A DNA stretch of 64,000 nt. Origin: Nitratireductor sp. ZSWI3. Its GTDB lineage: Bacteria > Pseudomonadota > Alphaproteobacteria > Rhizobiales > Rhizobiaceae. Of this stretch, positions 16,756 through 24,707 are shown one piece after another. The stretch's first letter is position 1. Each line of letters opens with the position of its first letter. Both the position numbers and the translations under genes were made by a program. The stretch spans positions 26,714 to 90,713 of the forward strand of contig NZ_JANKOF010000008.1 in NCBI RefSeq assembly GCF_024655565.1, read 5' to 3'. The notes beneath the pieces are model-generated. The model worked only from the letters and a program-made list of their open reading frames with translations. It was not told the DNA's origin and searched no databases.

Positions 16756-17687
16756 CAGGCCCTGTCGCCTCCTGGCTCCCCGATGGGCGCCGCCTGCATC
16801 TCAATCACGGGCCGATCGACCTGATCGTCGAGGCCTATGGTCCGGACGACGAGCGCCGCGCCGCCTATCGGCAGGCCGTCGCGCGCTTCCGGACGATCCT
16901 CGAGGAGCTGGTGGCGGAGCTTCCCGCCTTGCGCAGTCCCGTCGACACACGGCCGCACGCGTTCCGTGGTTCCACCGCCCGGCGCATGGAGCGGGCGGTG
17001 CGGCCGCATTTTCCCCTGTTTGTCACGCCCATGGCGGCGGTGGCCGGCAGCGTCGCCGACGAAGTGCTCGCCGCCATGGTCGAGGGGCGGGCGCTCGACC
17101 GGGCCTATGTCAACAATGGCGGCGACATCGCGCTTCACCTGGCTCCCGGCCAGACGATTGCGGCTGCCGTCGCCGGTACGGGCAACGGTTTTGCCGACCG
17201 GCTGACCTTCGGCGCCGCCCATCCCGTGCGCGGCATCGCCACCAGCGGCTGGCGCGGGCGCAGCCACTCGCTCGGCATCGCCGATGCGGTGACCGTGCTT
17301 GCCGCGAGCGCCGCCGCCGCGGATGCCGCCGCGACGCTGATCGCCAACGCCGTCGATCTGCCCGGCCATGCGGCCATCGACCGGGTTCCGGCGCGCCAGC
17401 TCGCGCCCGACAGCGATCTCGGCGACCGCCTCGTCACGCGCGGCGTCGGCGCGCTTTCGGCGGTGGAGGTCGCAGCGGCTCTCGACAACGGCCTCTGCGC
17501 CGCCGAAGCCATGCGGCAACGCGGCCTCATCGAGGCCGCCGCGCTCTTCCTGCAGGGCGAAAGCCGCCTGTGCGGCGGCGCCGGGTTCGTCACCGAGAGG
17601 GATTGCGGGATGGATGCGAACACCGCCATAACCGGCCGGCCGCGATCACCACAGAGCTTCATCGATAGGATTGGACATCATGCCTGA
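16752..17687 (+). CDS. UPF0280 family protein (ApbE-like fold)
   Basis: 311-residue member of UPF0280, a family related in fold to the flavin transferase ApbE. Visible hallmarks are FVTPMAAVAGSVADEVLAAM near residue 97, YVNNGGDIALHL near 124, and the RGIATSGWRGRSHSLGIADA stretch near 160, which resembles the ApbE glycine/serine-rich nucleotide site. Its start overlaps the reductase-type gene by four bases and its end overlaps the DUF1185 gene by eight. A role in maturing or helping the upstream reductase is an inference; no D-x-x-(S/T)-G-A-(S/T) flavinylation motif was seen in that protein. Confidence 0.8.
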   Translation: MTGPVASWLPDGRRLHLNHGPIDLIVEAYGPDDERRAAYRQAVARFRTILEELVAELPALRSPVDTRPHAFRGSTARRMERAVRPHFPLFVTPMAAVAGSVADEVLAAMVEGRALDRAYVNNGGDIALHLAPGQTIAAAVAGTGNGFADRLTFGAAHPVRGIATSGWRGRSHSLGIADAVTVLAASAAAADAAATLIANAVDLPGHAAIDRVPARQLAPDSDLGDRLVTRGVGALSAVEVAAALDNGLCAAEAMRQRGLIEAAALFLQGESRLCGGAGFVTERDCGMDANTAITGRPRSPQSFIDRIGHHA

Positions 17688-18264
17688 CTTCGCCTTGCGC
17701 AAGATCGCTCTTCTCACCGAGGAAATCCGCCACGAGGGCGGACCGGCGCCGGCCGTGCCGCGCCGCCGGGCGGCCGTCATGGCATTGGTGAGGAATCCTT
17801 TCGCCGGTCGCTATGTCGATGCGCTCGAAAGCGCCATGGACGATCTCAAGCCGCTCGGCCTCGAGATGACCGACCGCCTCATCGCAGCGCTCGGCGGCGA
17901 TGCGTCCGTCATAGACGGTTTCGGCAAGGGCGCCATCGTCGGCACGGCGGGCGAGCTGGAGCACGGCGCGCTGTGGCACGTGCCGGGCGGCTATGCCATG
18001 CGCGAGCGGCTCGGCGATTCCAAGGCCATTGTGCCCTCGGCGAAGAAGGTCGGTGCCTTCGGCGCGCGCATCGACGTTCCGCTCGGCCACATCAACGCGG
18101 CCTATGTGCGCAGCCATTTCGACGCCATGGAGGTGGGCCTGTCGGACGGCCCGCGGCCCGACGAGATCCTGTTCGTCCTCGCCATGGCCTGCGGCCCCAG
18201 GGTGCATGCCCGCATGGGCGGCCTCAAGGCCGAAGACGTGAAGGGCGAGGACGGCCTCAGATGA
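17680..18264 (+). CDS. DUF1185 / amino-acid-synthesis family protein
   Basis: 194-residue protein of the family labelled amino acid synthesis (DUF1185), without a settled function. Recognisable blocks are VMALVRNPFAGRYVDALE near residue 34, GFGKGAIVGTAGELEHGALW near residue 80, KAIVPSAKKVGAFGARIDVP near 112 and EILFVLAMACGPRVHARMGG near 163. The ATG 17680 start follows AGGA at a nine-base distance; an in-frame TTG at 17671 is too close to it. It overlaps UPF0280 by eight bases and the MarR gene by four. Members are often found beside amidohydrolases and heterocycle catabolism, so a ring-opening or small-amide step is a guess. Confidence 0.78.
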   Translation: MPDFALRKIALLTEEIRHEGGPAPAVPRRRAAVMALVRNPFAGRYVDALESAMDDLKPLGLEMTDRLIAALGGDASVIDGFGKGAIVGTAGELEHGALWHVPGGYAMRERLGDSKAIVPSAKKVGAFGARIDVPLGHINAAYVRSHFDAMEVGLSDGPRPDEILFVLAMACGPRVHARMGGLKAEDVKGEDGLR

Positions 18265-18725
18265 GGGCGCCCGGCAAGACTTTTCAGGTGTTGCCGGGAG
18301 GGCGGGCCGCTGATGCCTACGACCTGCAGGAGCAGGTGGGCTTCATCCTGCGCAAGGCCAACCAGCGGCACCTGTCGATCTTCGCCGCCCGCATCAGCGA
18401 TCTCACCCCGCCGCAATTCGCCGCGCTGGCCAAGCTGCACGAGGTGGGAGCCACCTCGCAGAACCAGCTCGGCCAGATGGTGGCAATGGACGCGGCCACC
18501 ATCAAGGGCGTCATCGACCGGCTGAAGGCACGCGGGCTGGTCGAGCTCGAGCCGCACGGCAAGGACCGCCGGCGTCTGGTCGTCAGCCTGAGCGAGAAGG
18601 GCCGTGAACTGGTCGAGGCGCTGCTGCCGGAGGCGCTGGAGGTGACCGAAGAAACGCTGGCGCCGCTCACGCCGCGCGAGACGGCGACTTTCCTGCGGCT
18701 TTTGACGAAGCTTGCCGAGGGTTGA
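18261..18725 (+). CDS. MarR family transcriptional regulator
   Basis: 154-residue winged-helix repressor, last gene of the hydroxylase operon. The recognition region reads TSQNQLGQMVAMDAATIKGV, followed by the wing LEPHGKDRRRLVVSLSEKG; N- and C-terminal helices would form the dimer. Nicotinate pathways in other bacteria (NicR) are governed by MarR proteins that sense 6-hydroxynicotinate, which fits the context. TTTGTACAC at 5247 and 11528 are candidate sites. Its last 59 bases overlap the convergent yhhQ-type gene. Confidence 0.88.
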   Translation: MRAPGKTFQVLPGGRAADAYDLQEQVGFILRKANQRHLSIFAARISDLTPPQFAALAKLHEVGATSQNQLGQMVAMDAATIKGVIDRLKARGLVELEPHGKDRRRLVVSLSEKGRELVEALLPEALEVTEETLAPLTPRETATFLRLLTKLAEG

Positions 18726-19326
18726 GCACGGAAAGCAGGGCGCCGTAGGGCGCTAGCATGAGGAGGCCAATCAGCACCTTCACGGCGAAATCGCCGAGCG
18801 CCAGCGATAGCCATAGCGGCGCCTCGATGCCGGTGCCGAACAGCGACACCGGGAAGGCGAGCGAGCCGTCCTCGCGCCCCAGCGCCGTATCGAGGAAGGC
18901 GAAGCGCGCCGCAAAGGCGATGGAGAAGAACAGCACCGTGTCGAGCACGGAGCCGATCAGGGTGGAGATCAGCGGAGCGCGCCACCAGGCGCTGCCGCGC
19001 AGCCGATCGAAGACCGCCACGTCGAGCAGCTGCGCGAAGAGGAAGGCGCTGCCGGAGGCGAGCGCGATGCGCGGGCTCGCCAGCCAGATCGACAGGATCA
19101 CGGCCAGCACGAAGCCCGCCAGCACGACGCGCCGCGCCGCGGCCGGACCGAAGCGGCGGTTGCTGAGATCGTTGACCAGGAAGGCGACCGGATAGGTGAA
19201 GGCGCCCCAGGTGAGGAGCTCGCCGAGGCCGAGATACCGGAAGGGATACTGGACGAGGATGTTCGAAGCGACGACGATCGCCGCCATGGCGGCCATGAAA
19301 GGCCAGATCGCAGAGAAGCGCTTCAT
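18667..19326 (-). CDS. Queuosine precursor transporter (YhhQ/VUT family, DUF165)
   Basis: Inner membrane protein, 219 residues, about six helices, family known to import queuosine precursors (preQ0/preQ1). Typical elements are NILVQYPFRYLGLGELLTWGA-like opening near residue 22, FTYPVAFLVNDLSNRRFG near 43, and a late LGDFAVKVLIGLLMLAPY. The 3' end overlaps the convergent MarR gene by 59 bases. It follows rpmB on the same strand, with a hairpin between them. A QueD homologue lies elsewhere in the window (41634), so both salvage and synthesis of queuosine are plausible. Confidence 0.85.
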   Translation of the reverse strand: MKRFSAIWPFMAAMAAIVVASNILVQYPFRYLGLGELLTWGAFTYPVAFLVNDLSNRRFGPAAARRVVLAGFVLAVILSIWLASPRIALASGSAFLFAQLLDVAVFDRLRGSAWWRAPLISTLIGSVLDTVLFFSIAFAARFAFLDTALGREDGSLAFPVSLFGTGIEAPLWLSLALGDFAVKVLIGLLMLAPYGALLSVLNPRQASSKAAGKSPSRAA

Positions 19327-19353
19327 TTTTTTATCCTGGGTGATGGAACCAGA

Positions 19354-19373
19354 AGCCCGCCGGAAGGCGGGCT
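19354..19373. terminator. GC-rich hairpin after rpmB
   Basis: Perfect arms AGCCCGCC (19354-19361) and GGCGGGCT (19366-19373) with a four-base loop, 56 bases beyond the rpmB stop. There is only a weak T-rich tail on the minus strand, so it may terminate partially or protect the rpmB message. Confidence 0.5.
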
Positions 19374-19428
19374 GATGTCGTACCGTGAAGTCGTTCCGGG
19401 CGGCCGCGCGGCCGCTGCCGAACCTTAT

Positions 19429-19725
19429 TTATGCGGCAGGCTGCTCGGCCAGCTTCTTCTCGACCTGCTTCTTCAAAAGCCGGGCGCGCTGGGACAATTC
19501 GTTGGTCTTGGCCTTCACGAGGAAAGCGTCGAGGCCGCCGCGATGTTCCACCGAGCGCAGGGCGTTGGCGGAGACGCGCAGGCGCACGCTCTGGCCGAGG
19601 GCCTCGGACTGCAACGTCACGTGGCACAGATTCGGCAGGAAGCGACGCCGCGTCTTGTTGTTCGCGTGGCTGACATTGTTGCCGGTCAGAACGGCTTTGC
19701 CGGTCAATTCGCAAGCGCGGGACAT
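19429..19725 (-). CDS. rpmB: 50S ribosomal protein L28
   Basis: 98-residue ribosomal protein of the large subunit. The opening [20 protein letters not shown] and [18 protein letters not shown] are the family signature; the C-terminal helix continues with [20 protein letters not shown], the longer alphaproteobacterial form. It stands alone with its own promoter region, divergent from the DUF3108 gene. Confidence 0.97.
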   Translation of the reverse strand: MSRACELTGKAVLTGNNVSHANNKTRRRFLPNLCHVTLQSEALGQSVRLRVSANALRSVEHRGGLDAFLVKAKTNELSQRARLLKKQVEKKLAEQPAA

Positions 19726-19969
19726 GTCTTCAAACCTTCATCGTCTTGGCCCGTCCATAACCCGTTGCCGCACCTGAAACTGGCGGCGCGCGGTCGATCA
19801 TTGGCGGCCTTATGGAAAAAGTTGCCGTTCCATAGAGATATTTGACACGATGGTCAAGCACCCGGGGGGAATCATCCCGCAGGATATTCCAAAGATTCGC
19901 CGCATTGCTGCAGCTAGACAGGGGCGAGGGACGGGGCCGGATTTGCGGCCATTGCTGGAGGTGCGATCG

Positions 19970-20728
19970 ATGCGGCACGCGGGCCATCGCCTTTGTCTCG
20001 GTTTTCTTCTCTTGGTCTCGGCGGTGCCGGCCCACGCCGAAACCTATCGGCTGCGCTACCACGCTTCGCTGTTCGGCCTGCCGATCGGGCGGGCGGATTT
20101 CACGAGCATCCTCGACAAGAACCGTTTCGAGGTCACCGGGCGTTTTGCCAGCGCCGGCATCGCGCGCCTGTTCGAGCGCACCGACGGCACGGTCACCTCC
20201 AAGGGGCGGCTTGCCGGGAGCAAGGTCGTGCCGGCCGCCTATGCGCTCGATTACAGGAGCGGCGGCAAGCGAGAGACCACGGCGATCCGCTTCAGCGGCG
20301 GGCGCATCGCCGAGACCGTCGTCACGCCGAGGCCGAAGAAGCGCGGCGACGACTGGGTGGCCGTCACCAAGGCGGATCTGGCCGATGCGATGGACCCTCT
20401 GTCGGCGCTGCTGTCGCCGGTGGAGAGCGCCGCGGAGGTGTGCAACCGCCGCTTCAAGGTGTTCGACGGCGAGATGCGCGCCGACATCGTTTTCAGCCCC
20501 GCCGGGCAAAATGAGCAGATCCGCGGCGCCGCCGTCACCTGCAAGGTGCGCGTGCTGCCGGTCTCCGGTTATCGCGAGGGGCGCTCGACCATCACTTTCC
20601 TGCGCGAGAAGGCTCGTATATTGGTTGCCTTCACGCCGTTGGGCGCCAAGGGGCATCATACGCCGGTCGAGGCGCTGATCGGCACCAAGATCGGCACGGT
20701 GCATGTGAGCGGCCAGCCGGTGAACTAG
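19970..20728 (+). CDS. DUF3108 domain protein, exported
   Basis: 252 residues from ATG 19970, which follows a GGAGGT site; an in-frame ATG at 19850 gives a long unstructured extension and was rejected. A Sec signal peptide ends in AVPAHA (about residue 23). The mature chain begins ETYRLRYHASLFGLPIGRAD, the beginning of the beta-rich DUF3108 domain found in periplasmic proteins of Gram-negative bacteria; function unknown. The TAG stop (20726-20728) coincides with the first bases of a tandem intergenic repeat. Confidence 0.85.
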   Translation: MRHAGHRLCLGFLLLVSAVPAHAETYRLRYHASLFGLPIGRADFTSILDKNRFEVTGRFASAGIARLFERTDGTVTSKGRLAGSKVVPAAYALDYRSGGKRETTAIRFSGGRIAETVVTPRPKKRGDDWVAVTKADLADAMDPLSALLSPVESAAEVCNRRFKVFDGEMRADIVFSPAGQNEQIRGAAVTCKVRVLPVSGYREGRSTITFLREKARILVAFTPLGAKGHHTPVEALIGTKIGTVHVSGQPVN

Positions 20729-20832
20729 CATTTTGCAGCCGGGTGGCTCACCCGGCCTCGCACAAATGCGGCAAAAACAGCATTTGCAGCCGGGTGGTTC
20801 ACTCCGGCGTCGCACAAATGTTCGGAAGCAAA
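20727..20832 (+). repeat. Two tandem partial copies of the AGCATTTTGCA repeat
   Basis: Two head-to-tail units start at 20727 and 20779. Each has AGCATTTGCAGCCGGGTGG (one extra T in the first), a CCGG-containing return arm, and CGCACAAATG. They are shortened, diverged relatives of the roughly 105-base element at 45301 and 59006. The first unit overlaps the stop codon of the DUF3108 gene. Confidence 0.75.
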
Positions 20833-20866
20833 CGGGTCGAGGCGCCATAGCGCCGGGAGGGGAAGC

Positions 20867-21757
20867 TTGGCGCGCGCCACCTTGATCGGATTTTCAGCCG
20901 TCGTGATGTGGGCGCTCTTGGCGCTCTTCACCTCCGCTTCCGGCGCCGTGCCGCCGTTCCAGCTTTCCGCGCTGGCCTTTTCCGTGGCGACGCTGATCGG
21001 GCTTGCCATGCGGCTGGTCGCCCCGCCGCGCGAGAAGGCCGGCCCGATCCCGCCGGTGGTCTGGCTCATCGGCATTGCCGGCCTGTTCGGCTATCACTTC
21101 TTCTATTTCACGGCGCTGCGCAACGCGCCGGCGGTGGAGGCGAGCCTGATCGCCTATCTGTGGCCGCTGCTGATCGTGCTGGGCTCCGCGTTGATGCCGG
21201 GCGAGCGGCTTGGCTGGCATCACATCGCCGGCGCGCTTCTGGGGCTCGCCGGCACGGCGCTGATCATCACCAAGGGCGGCGGCTTCACCTTCGAGAGCCG
21301 CTATGCGCTGGGTTACGCGATGGCCGGCGTCTGCGCGCTGTTCTGGTCGGGCTATTCGCTCCTGTCGCGCCGCTTCCAGGCGGTGCCCACCTCGACGGTG
21401 ACCTGGTTCTGCCTGGCGACGGCGGTCCTGTCGGCGCTTTGCCATCTGGCGCTTGAGCAGACGGTCTGGCCGGCCGCGCCGGGCGAGTGGCTGGCCGTTC
21501 TCGGTCTCGGGCTGATGCCGGTGGGAGCGGCGTTCTATGCATGGGACTACGGCGTCAAGCGCGGCAACATCCAGGTGCTGGGCGCCTCGAGCTATGCCGC
21601 GCCGCTCCTGTCGACGCTGATCCTGATCGCCGCCGGTGCCGCGCAGCCCACCGCCACCATCATCGCCGCTTGCCTGCTCATCACCTTCGGTGCCGCGCTG
21701 GCCGCCAAGAACATGATCCTGAAGCCGAACCGCAAGCGGGCCGGCGAGGCCGCCTAG
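20867..21757 (+). CDS. EamA/DMT family transporter, YddG-like
   Basis: Inner membrane exporter of the drug/metabolite superfamily, 296 residues, ten predicted helices in two EamA halves. The halves are marked by FYFTALRNAPAVEASLIAYL (about residue 80) and GAAFYAWDYGVKRGNIQVLG (about residue 223), the latter resembling the aromatic amino acid exporter YddG. The TTG start at 20867 follows GGGAGGGGAAGC, an ideal ribosome-binding site. It stands alone downstream of the tandem repeats. Confidence 0.85.
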   Translation: MARATLIGFSAVVMWALLALFTSASGAVPPFQLSALAFSVATLIGLAMRLVAPPREKAGPIPPVVWLIGIAGLFGYHFFYFTALRNAPAVEASLIAYLWPLLIVLGSALMPGERLGWHHIAGALLGLAGTALIITKGGGFTFESRYALGYAMAGVCALFWSGYSLLSRRFQAVPTSTVTWFCLATAVLSALCHLALEQTVWPAAPGEWLAVLGLGLMPVGAAFYAWDYGVKRGNIQVLGASSYAAPLLSTLILIAAGAAQPTATIIAACLLITFGAALAAKNMILKPNRKRAGEAA

Positions 21758-21782
21758 GACGTTTTCCGGTTCCGGCCCGCGC

Positions 21783-21890
21783 TCTAGAGCATTTTGCAGT
21801 CAGGTGGAATCACCTGACGACCGCATAAATGCGGAAAAACAAAGAAGATAGATCGGGACAGCGTTTCCATGAAACGATGAACCGATCTAG
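21783..21890 (+). repeat. AGCATTTTGCA intergenic repeat element
   Basis: Contains AGCATTTTGCAGTCAGGTGG, the hairpin CAGGTG-GAAT-CACCTG and the hairpin CGCATAAATGCG, as in the copies at 45301 and 59006. The distal part differs: GATCGG ... CCGATC surrounds CGTTTC-CAT-GAAACG. It fills the gap between the EamA gene and gloB, and the gloB stop (21887-21889) lies in its last bases. Confidence 0.75.
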
Positions 21891-22654
21891 AAAATGTCCT
21901 TCCGCTTGCGGATTTCGGTGAAGACGGCCTCATCCGAGGCGTTCTCCATGCCGAGGTTGCGGCGGATGACGGGATCGTGCCAGCGCAGGAAGGGATTGGT
22001 CGCCATTTCGGCGGCCAGTGTGGTGGGCAGGGTCGGCTTGCCCTCGGCGCGCAGGCGGGAGACCTTGGCGGCCCGCTCCTTCAGCGCCGAGTTGGTCGGA
22101 TCGATCGACAGGGCGAAGCGCGCATTGGCCTCGGTGTACTCATGGCCGCAATGGATCACGGTATCGAGCGGCAGGGCGGCGAGCTTCCGGAGCGAGGCGA
22201 GCATCACCGGCGGCTTGCATTCGAACAGCCGCCCGCAGCCGAGCGAGAACAGCGTGTCGGCGGTAAACGCCACGCCGGCATCGGCGAAATGGTAGCTGAC
22301 ATGGCCGGCCGTGTGGCCCGGCGTCTCGATCACCCGCGCCTCCTGCCGTCCGACGCGCACCGTGTCACCTTCCCGAACCTTTCTGTCGATGCCGGGGATG
22401 CGCGGCGCCTCGGCCGCCGGACCGACGATCGCCAGGCCGAAGCGTTCCTTCAGCGCCAGATTGGCCTCCACGTGATCGGGGTGGTGATGGGTGGTCAGGA
22501 TCATGGTCGGCCGCCAGCCCGTCCGCTCGACGGCTTCGAGGATCGCCCGCTCCTCCGGAGCGTCGATGAGGGCGGTCTCGCCGGTCTCCGCATCGTGGAT
22601 CAGGATGCCGAAATTGTCGCTTCGGCACATGAACTGCTCGATCTCAAGGGCCAT
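21887..22654 (-). CDS. gloB: Hydroxyacylglutathione hydrolase (glyoxalase II)
   Basis: Metallo-beta-lactamase-fold hydrolase that splits S-lactoylglutathione in methylglyoxal detoxification. 255 residues from ATG 22654. The metal motif is TTHHHPDH (about residue 55), with further ligands in TPGHTAGHVSY, FTADTLFSLGCGR and HCGHEYTEAN; the C-terminal domain includes NPFLRWHDP. All expected ligands are present. The adjacent divergent methyltransferase is a common neighbour in Hyphomicrobiales. The stop lies in an intergenic repeat. Confidence 0.93.
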   Translation of the reverse strand: MALEIEQFMCRSDNFGILIHDAETGETALIDAPEERAILEAVERTGWRPTMILTTHHHPDHVEANLALKERFGLAIVGPAAEAPRIPGIDRKVREGDTVRVGRQEARVIETPGHTAGHVSYHFADAGVAFTADTLFSLGCGRLFECKPPVMLASLRKLAALPLDTVIHCGHEYTEANARFALSIDPTNSALKERAAKVSRLRAEGKPTLPTTLAAEMATNPFLRWHDPVIRRNLGMENASDEAVFTEIRKRKDIF

Positions 22655-22765
22655 TGGCACATCTCCATTGTCGGGCGCGACGATAGGGCGGCAGCGGCGG
22701 CTTGTCACGCATCGGCGGCGCGACAATTGTTGCGAGGCCGCCCGGCGGCGGGTACCGTCTGACGC

Positions 22766-23533
22766 ATGATTTCGGACATCGTCGCGCTCAGGGCCTTCTA
22801 TTCATCGCTGCTCGGACGGCTCGCCGAGCGGTCGATCGCGATGGCGCTGTCCTCCATCTGGTCGACGGGCACCAGCGAGCGGCTCGTCGGGCTTGGCTAC
22901 ACGCTGCCGTGGCTCGACCGTTTCGGCGCCGATGCCGAGCGCAGCTTCGCCTTCATGCCGGCGGCACAGGGGGCGGTCAGCTGGCCGGCGGCGGGGGCCT
23001 GCGCCACGGCGCTGGTGTTCGAGGAGGAACTGCCGCTGCCCGATTCTTCGGTCGACCGGGTTCTGATGGTCCATTCGCTCGAGCACGCGGAAAACCCGCA
23101 GCAGACGCTGCTCGAAGTGTGGCGCGTGCTGGCGCCCGGCGGGCGGCTGGTGATCGCCGTGCCCAACCGGCGCGGCATGTGGGCGCGCTTCGAGCACACG
23201 CCCTTCGGCACCGGTCGGCCCTTTTCGCGGGTACAGCTCGCCGAGGCGCTGCGCGAGGCCAACTTCACGGCGACCGCCTGGAGCGAGGCGCTTCACTTTC
23301 CACCCTCGGAGCGCCGTTTCATCCTGCGCCTGCATCAGCTCCTGGAGCAGGCGGGGCGGCGCTTCTGGCCGATTTTCGCCGGCGTCCTCGTGGTGGAAGC
23401 TGAGAAACGGCTCTACCAGGGCCTGCCGGTGGCCGCCCGTGCCTCGCGCCGCGTCTTCGTGCCGGTGCTGACGCCGCAGGGCGTCACGCGCGCCCGCGCC
23501 AGGCGGCACATCGATGGAGGACAACGAGCATGA
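22766..23533 (+). CDS. SAM-dependent methyltransferase, class I
   Basis: 255-residue cytoplasmic methyltransferase-fold protein. The UbiE/Methyltransf_11 core is visible as LPLPDSSVDRVLMVHSLEHA (about residue 89) and WRVLAPGGRLVIAVPNRRGM (about residue 123). The glycine-rich SAM loop is poorly kept (VGLGYTLPWLDRF), which is typical of this gloB-linked subgroup. It is divergent from gloB and overlaps the nitronate monooxygenase gene by four bases. Substrate unknown. Confidence 0.82.
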   Translation: MISDIVALRAFYSSLLGRLAERSIAMALSSIWSTGTSERLVGLGYTLPWLDRFGADAERSFAFMPAAQGAVSWPAAGACATALVFEEELPLPDSSVDRVLMVHSLEHAENPQQTLLEVWRVLAPGGRLVIAVPNRRGMWARFEHTPFGTGRPFSRVQLAEALREANFTATAWSEALHFPPSERRFILRLHQLLEQAGRRFWPIFAGVLVVEAEKRLYQGLPVAARASRRVFVPVLTPQGVTRARARRHIDGGQRA

Positions 23534-24597
23534 TCCCCGACAAGCGCATCACGACCCTCTTCGGCATCGACCTGCCCGTCCTGCTTGCGCCGATGGCGGG
23601 CTCGGGAGGCTCCGAGCTCGCCATCGCCGTCGGCGAGGCAGGCGGCCTCGGTTCGCTGCCATGCGCGATGCTTTCGCCGCAGGACATTCGCGCCGAGATG
23701 AACCTTATCCGCCAGCGCAGCGGCAGGCCCATCAACCTCAACTTCTTCTGCCATCTGCCTCCGATACCGGACGCCGAGCGCGAGGCGGCCTGGCGCACGC
23801 GACTGAGGCCCTACTATTCCGAGTTCGGACTGGATCCGGATGCGGCACCTCCCGGCGCCGGTCGCACGCCCTTCGGCGCGGAAAGCTGTGCGCTCGTGGA
23901 GGAGCTTCGCCCGGAGGTGGTCAGCTTCCATTTCGGCTTGCCGGAAGAGGCGCTGATGCAGCGCGTGCACGCTGCCGGCGCCAGGATCATCGCGTCGGCC
24001 ACCACCGTCGCCGAAGCGCGCTATCTGGAGGAGCGCGGTTGCGATGCGATCATCGCACAGGGCGCCGAGGCCGGCGGACATCGCGGCGTGTTCCTGGAAG
24101 AGGGCATCGCCACGCAGCCCGGCACGCTGGCGCTGGTTCCGCAGGTGGCCGATGCGGTATCGGTGCCGGTGATCGCCGCCGGCGGCATCGCCGACGGGCG
24201 CGGCGTTGCCGCCTGCTTCATGCTCGGGGCCTCGGCGGTGCAGGTGGGCACGGCCTATCTGCAGACGCCGGAGGCGCTGACGAGCGCCGTCCACCGCGCG
24301 GCGCTGGCGAAGGCGCGCGACGATCGCACCGTGCTCACCAACGTCTTTACCGGCCGTCCGGCACGCGGGCTTCTCAACCGCCTTGTCGCGGAGGTCGGGC
24401 CGATGAGCGCTGCGGCGCCGGAATTTCCGCTCGCCACGGCGGCTGTCGGGCCTCTGCGCACGGCGGCCGAGACCGCCGGCCTCGGCGATTTCTCGCCGCT
24501 CTGGGCAGGCCAGGCCGCACCGCTCGCCGCACCGATGCCGGCGGCGGAACTGACGGCGAAGCTGATGCGCGACGCCGAGGCTCTGCTGCGCGGCTGA
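23530..24597 (+). CDS. Nitronate monooxygenase / 2-nitropropane dioxygenase family
   Basis: FMN-dependent TIM-barrel enzyme, 355 residues. Signature elements are VLLAPMAGSGGSELAIAVGE near the N-terminus, the phosphate-binding and catalytic region AIIAQGAEAGGHRGVF (about residue 175) and PVIAAGGIADGRGVAACF. It oxidises alkyl nitronates or related compounds; alternative roles of the fold include enoyl reductase. It overlaps the methyltransferase gene by four bases and is followed by a repeat-rich gap shared with the convergent metA. Confidence 0.87.
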   Translation: MIPDKRITTLFGIDLPVLLAPMAGSGGSELAIAVGEAGGLGSLPCAMLSPQDIRAEMNLIRQRSGRPINLNFFCHLPPIPDAEREAAWRTRLRPYYSEFGLDPDAAPPGAGRTPFGAESCALVEELRPEVVSFHFGLPEEALMQRVHAAGARIIASATTVAEARYLEERGCDAIIAQGAEAGGHRGVFLEEGIATQPGTLALVPQVADAVSVPVIAAGGIADGRGVAACFMLGASAVQVGTAYLQTPEALTSAVHRAALAKARDDRTVLTNVFTGRPARGLLNRLVAEVGPMSAAAPEFPLATAAVGPLRTAAETAGLGDFSPLWAGQAAPLAAPMPAAELTAKLMRDAEALLRG

Positions 24598-24612
24598 GGT
24601 CAGCGCATCGGC

Positions 24613-24636
24613 CCGAAAATCGCAATCGATTTTCGG
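24613..24636. terminator. Hairpin between convergent nitronate monooxygenase and metA genes
   Basis: Perfect ten-base arms CCGAAAATCG (24613-24622) and CGATTTTCGG (24627-24636), four-base loop. It lies in the 57-base gap between two convergent stops and could end transcripts from either side. It is part of a larger rhizobial-type repeat running into metA. Confidence 0.5.
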
Positions 24637-24643
24637 AAAGCAC

Positions 24644-24707
24644 GATGCGCAGATTCAAGGTCTTACAGCGTCTTTTGTGCGTCCAAATGGACGCACAGCG
24701 CTGTAGG
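24644..24707 (+). repeat. GATGCGCAG repeat element overlapping the metA 3' end
   Basis: Starts GATGCGCAGATTCAAGG, continues CTTACAGCG and closes with GCGCTGTAGG; the interior holds a perfect hairpin, TGTGCGTCCA-AA-TGGACGCACA (24676-24697). A related copy is at 63903. The last 17 or so codons of metA are read from this element. Confidence 0.65.
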
